NCBI GenBank assembly: GCA_051294375.1
Contig: CM119270.1
Span: 21,171,775 to 21,235,774, forward strand
Reading direction: 5' to 3'
DNA from: Paraspadella gotoi
Taxonomy: Eukaryota; Chaetognatha
Length of the DNA: 64,000 bases
The position numbers were made by a program, and so were the translations under genes. Positions 59,869 through 64,000 of the stretch are shown piece after piece (positions within the stretch are counted from its first letter, which is position 1; the number at the start of each line of letters is the position of its first letter). The notes beneath the pieces were generated by a model. The model made no database searches and was not told the origin of the DNA. It was given only the letters and a program-made list of their open reading frames with translations.

Positions 59869-61952
59869 AAATTTTACTTCGCCGACCGGGGTTTTGCGTC
59901 TTGAAAAATTTATTTAAAAATAATTTATTTTTAAAAAAAAATCTTACTAATTACCGTTAAAACTAAATCCAATTTTTAACCCCTAACCACCACTATCCAA
60001 AACTCAATATTACCTTAAACACCCCTAACCTATTAAATACCCCTAACACTTTAAATACCCGTAATTTTTAAACTATTTTAACCCAAAAACCCCCTAATCC
60101 AAGTCGGCAAAAAGTAAAAATTATGGCCAGACTTTTAATTATAAATTATACATATTCACAAGCATTGTTATTCGTCTTTAACTGCTTAATTGTTCCCATT
60201 TCCACTCTCACGGCTCTGTGGTAAATGGAAAATGCACAAACAGCCTCCCATTCTTCCAAATCCTTCGGTTCACATCTCACACTCGCCTTTCACATTCACA
60301 ATGCCACGTTCTTAAAAAAAAGAAAGAACTCACGGCTCGTGTTTCCAAATCAATCTTGTTGCCAGGACGCACGAAGGGGAAAGTTCTCCGGATCGCGAGG
60401 CGAGGCTTGGATCAGGAACTCGTCCGCTCCACGAGTCGAGGATTTACAGGCAGTTGGCGACGGTGAGTCCGGATGAAGCAAAGGACGCAGCGTCGGCCGC
60501 CGCGGGTAAAGGCCACGCCCAAAGGATTGGAACCGCCTTTGACCCGCGGGTGTCCCAAAATCTGGGGATGGGGCAAAGAGACCAGGGAGTCATCGAAGGG
60601 ATATATAGCGCCGTTTCCTCGATTAGTTGATGAGAGTGGAGAAAGAGAAGTGGATGAATACTAAAATTGTTCCCAAAATGAAGTTCTTTCCTAAAATTAC
60701 GGAACATCGGGGACATTTCAAAATTCTAGCGTCGAAATTATTGAATTAAAATTAAAACCTTATTGCCCATGCTTAATTGATTTAAATTGTAAAAATTAAA
60801 CTAAATTTGAAATTAATACTATATGGAATTATGGATTAAAATTATTTGTTTAGTCCCAATCCATTCCGAAAACCTTTTAAAAATTCTAAAAAATTGTTGA
60901 AATGAATCTTTCTCATTAAATCGACATATTTCCCCCAAAAAAAATCACCAAGACTAATTTTAATTTTTAACGTGGCTAAATTTTAGCTTTAATTAATAAA
61001 AACGATATTACCATTTACTTTTATATCAAAATAATAATTGGTTATTGATTTTCCCGATCTCATCCGCCAACAACGACCTGCATCGTGACTAGCCTCTCGT
61101 CCACCATGACCTTTTCCGTCAAAAGTCAGCTTCCATTCGTCGCTTTGTACTGATCTACTTGAATTTTCTTATTCACGTACTGATTCATCAGAGACGTTTT
61201 TTACCCACCTGAAGGAAGAGGAAAGGACGGAGTGGGGTACGGAAAGTAAGTTAGTGGTAAGGTTTTAAACCACGGTCGGACGGATGGAAGAGGGTAAGGC
61301 TCGGAGTTTCAAAAAAAAAGATGTCCTTGAAGAGATAAGTAATTATTGATTAAGTGTTAATGACCAGACCGTTCAATATAAGCAGTCCCCCTGAGCTTCG
61401 GATCAGTGCTTGTTAACTCCATTGCTTACAGGGGGTTAAGCGCCCCCGTCCCTCTTAACTGCTTGGCGGGCCACCGGGCTAGAACCCCGGACCTTGGGTT
61501 GGGAGGGCGAATGACTTGCCCTCCGGCACCAAATGGCCGCTGTATTGAACGTTGGTGGATTTTCGTCCACCATATCCTTAAGGATCAAGTTCATTATTTT
61601 GGGAAAATACTTACTGTGACTAACCAAAGAATTGTTAATGAATACGACTTAAAATTAAGTCATTAATTAAATAAAATAAATTGAAGTTAATTAAATACCC
61701 GGAGTCTTCCGAGGATGATGACTTTTTAAAAGAACTTTTTCGTCGTGACGCCTATCTTGTGTTAATTGAAATCTAAAAGATGAAATTGTAAATATTTTAT
61801 ATCTAAGAATCGGGTTACTTTTACTTTCCCGGACCTGAAGAGGTTAGGGTTAAGGGTTGTGAGGGTTATTAGGTTAATTTTTTAAAAAAAAATATTATAT
61901 TTTAAATGGTTTTTTAAAAGACGCCAAAACCGCAGTCGGCGAAGTAAAATTT
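59869..61952. mobile_element. ~2.1-kb element with long terminal inverted repeats
   Basis: The left end (59869 to about 60000) starts AAATTTTACTTCGCCGAC and the right end (about 61838-61952) ends with its complement. Both continue inward with a GGTTTTGGCGTCTT-type stretch, an A/T-rich block, and a C-rich strand with almost no G that resembles degenerate CCCTAA repeats. The interior holds open frames (60218-60466 +) with splice-donor-like sites on both strands and a GC-rich tRNA-like block near 61440-61530. No transposase motif is seen. It could be a fold-back element or a large nonautonomous DNA transposon. Confidence 0.5.
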
Positions 61953-63800
61953 ATCCCTAAGAATCTTTTTATTACTTTTGAATGAAGCGAATTTAAATGG
62001 TTATAATCTCAGTTTATTGAAAGCACTTTCTAATTAGAGTCTGCAGTGAACTGCTCGTAAAAAAATTCCACAGAATTTGGAGAGCCATAAAAAAATCACG
62101 AAGACCTCCCTTCGTTTAAGGTTCAAGTCGGTTATCTTTACAAAATCACAACCTTCACTAATCTTATCTCGGTGTAATCAGTCGAATCTGGGGTCGATTA
62201 TCTTTAATCTTCGAAGAACCTTATTTGCATTAACTTTATCGAATTTACTGCTGCAGTGGGTTCATTCCGTTATGACTCTTTTGTTTAATTCATTGAAATA
62301 ACAAATATTTTAACCGATTAAAATAAAACGCTAATTTTAACCGTTTCTGAGCTATAAAGACTAACTTAATACCAAAAATTGGCAATTCAAGCATCGTGAA
62401 TTAAACTTTAAGCGTTAAAGTGTCCACGATATTAAGAATACAAGGTCGCATTGTAAAGCCGAGGATTGGTTAAAAAATTTCTAATGTAATCATTTTCAGT
62501 GGGGGACAATCAAACCGGGGACACCAATATTTCGGCATGTATAGTATAAAATAAACGACGTAATTAATTAACATTTCCGTAACCGTGATCAAACCTTTCC
62601 GAGGAACTGTTAAAGAAATTGCATAGAGATTCCAATATATCTCCCCCAAAAATGGTCAATAATATTAATCTTACTAAATAACCAGAATTTACTCCGGAAG
62701 GCGTCCTCGTAAGTGGGAAACGCGGGACAACCTTCCAATGAGAGCATTTTGTTCAAATTTGGTCACAAACTACAATAATTTCCAGCGCGGGTTAATTGAC
62801 GTAAAATATCCAACCTGCGGAAAAAGGAAACAGAGATTGCGCGAACAGAATCTTTAGCATCACATGATTACAAAACATCTAAAAATGATCCAAAAAGTTG
62901 GAAATTACAATTAACATAAGTTTTAACTTTTATAATAAGAAGACTAGTTCGTTGTGTTGCGGTTTTCTGATTTGAGGAAATTTAAAAAAAGACCAAAAGA
63001 ATAAGGATAGAATAAAAAAGAATGGAGACGCCGCAATCACTCGTTTATTATTCAACCAGGAGTTTTTTGGCTTCGTTTTGACAGTCAAATATTGTCATCT
63101 GTTCGTCGTCTGTCGCCATCTCGAGAGTCAAAGAGAAAACTAAAGAAAAAAGGATTTTTGAGAAGAAAAACAACAAAGGGGCAACTCCAGTTGTCTAATT
63201 CATTAATGGATGATCTTTATAAATTAATGCTTAGGACAATGGTTAGTGCGATAAATCATAATATCGAATTAACTCTGAAAACTAGAGCTAAATTCCGAGC
63301 GGTTGAAACCTCGCAATGCCTTAAAAACGAAAGTTTAACAATAAATATGATTATTTCAATACGCTTTAATACCTTAAATTGTGAAACTTTTTAACCATTT
63401 TAAAATTCTCACCCTGTTTTGCTTATTTTAAACAATATGTAAAAAAAATATAATCATTTGAAAAGAATACGGATTTAAGCTTTATTTAAAGGTTTTAACT
63501 ATAATTAGCAATGAATCGCCAAAAAATGAATTATCTGAATTTATCAAGATATCAATTATCAAATATCAAATATCAAAAATCAATATCTACATGTGTTCCT
63601 AATTATTGATACAGTTTTCAAGCTATCCATTCCATTAAAAAGCCGCTTTAGTTAATATTTCTCTTCCACAACTAAATTTCCTATTTATTATCACTATATC
63701 CACGATTTAATTGGTAAAAAAAAAAACATTTTACAACATTTTAGATTCAAAAATAACTTTATACGCAAACTGATAACATCAATTCATTATCATTGTATTA
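61953..63800. other. Intergenic, no gene supported
   Basis: AT-rich DNA of fairly even composition. Open frames at 62077-62301 and 63092-63394 (+) show no recognisable motif and no consistent splice signals, so I do not call them genes. Confidence 0.4.
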
Positions 63801-63805
63801 TTAAT

Positions 63806-63960
63806 TAGTGGGACAGTCTTGATTGAAAAGCTTGCAGGGACTGCTTTTTATTGCCTACTAGTAAGTGGGACGAGAGCCATGGGGCAACTTACCTTATTTG
63901 TTGAACGAATGGAATGATTGGTGGCTTCAATTTCATAAAGGACAGAATACCACTTCAAAA
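63806..63960. repeat. Fragment of the inverted-repeat family block
   Basis: GTCTTGATTGAAAAGCTTGC, AGGGACTGCT, then TTGTTGAACGAATGGAATGA and CAATTTCATAAAG match, in order, the blocks at 4280-4330 and 4080-4130. Confidence 0.4.
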
Positions 63961-64000
63961 GGATAACTCCATCCCCACGAAGGACCGATATGAAACTGAA

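Noticed and set aside
60218-60466. Possible small basic protein with a donor site GACG|GTGAGT
   Set aside because: I considered a mitochondrial ribosomal protein because of the basic composition, but no specific family motif fits, and a similar donor exists on the opposite strand.
61430-61540. tRNA gene on the minus strand
   Set aside because: A GGGGTTCTAGCCC stretch resembles a B box, but no cloverleaf with a proper anticodon arm or A box can be drawn.
63092-63394. Open frame of 100 codons (+)
   Set aside because: AT-rich, Lys/Ser-rich start, no conserved motif or regulatory signal; compatible with chance.

Overview
The window looks like nuclear DNA of an invertebrate animal, probably a protostome; I cannot name the phylum from sequence alone. 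The reasons are an intron-split chordin/Sog gene, AT-rich noncoding DNA packed with (GA)n, (CT)n and (GAC)n microsatellites, several short inverted-repeat elements, tRNA-like repeat modules, and no bacterial-style gene packing. Sequence quality is uneven. There are two runs of exactly 25 N (15226-15250 and 56918-56942). Long stretches repeat neighbouring sequence with dense one-base insertions and deletions, as expected of unpolished long-read gap filling.

Region 1 (1-24 kb) holds a duplicated two-gene module on the + strand. Gene A (exons at 12105-12332 and 14411-15225, resuming at 18803-18871) is a divergent multi-pass membrane protein resembling the XK-related (XKR) family. Gene B (5472-6854 and 19781-21004) is a multi-pass membrane protein of about 370-400 residues that I do not recognise. 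The order A, inverted-repeat/tRNA-like element, B, AT-rich minisatellite occurs twice: about 2.3-7.2 kb with a broken A copy, and 12.1-22.6 kb. Two further B copies (1-2270 and 16500-18000) are indel-ridden duplicates of sequence present cleanly nearby and are probably assembly artefacts. Between the modules lie minisatellites and a 2-kb field of GA-rich repeats.

Region 2 (24.2-33.5 kb) carries the best gene, a complete four-exon chordin (short gastrulation) homologue on the minus strand. It encodes 1087 residues: signal peptide, Thr/Asn-rich insert, VWC1, CHRD region, then VWC2, VWC3 and VWC4. Chordins are secreted BMP antagonists that pattern the dorsoventral axis.

Region 3 (33.65-45.4 kb) is a degraded mirror image of region 2. 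The same 9 kb is read backwards from about 33.65 to 42.28 kb, forwards again from about 42.3 to 44.6 kb, and backwards again from about 44.9 to 45.4 kb. This back-and-forth path with rising error is the signature of a fold-back or multi-pass long read built into the assembly. The chordin copies here are frameshifted throughout.

Region 4 (45.4-56.9 kb) ends at the second N gap and also looks unpolished. It contains coding-like fragments on both strands: unidentified + strand exons at 48.2-51.4 kb, a Ty1/copia-like reverse transcriptase fragment near 53.5-53.9 kb, and minus-strand exons with a Tudor-like motif at 56.1-56.9 kb.

Region 5 (56.9-64 kb) is AT-rich noncoding DNA with microsatellites, scattered pieces of the inverted-repeat/tRNA-like family, and a roughly 2.1-kb element with long terminal inverted repeats at 59.87-61.95 kb.
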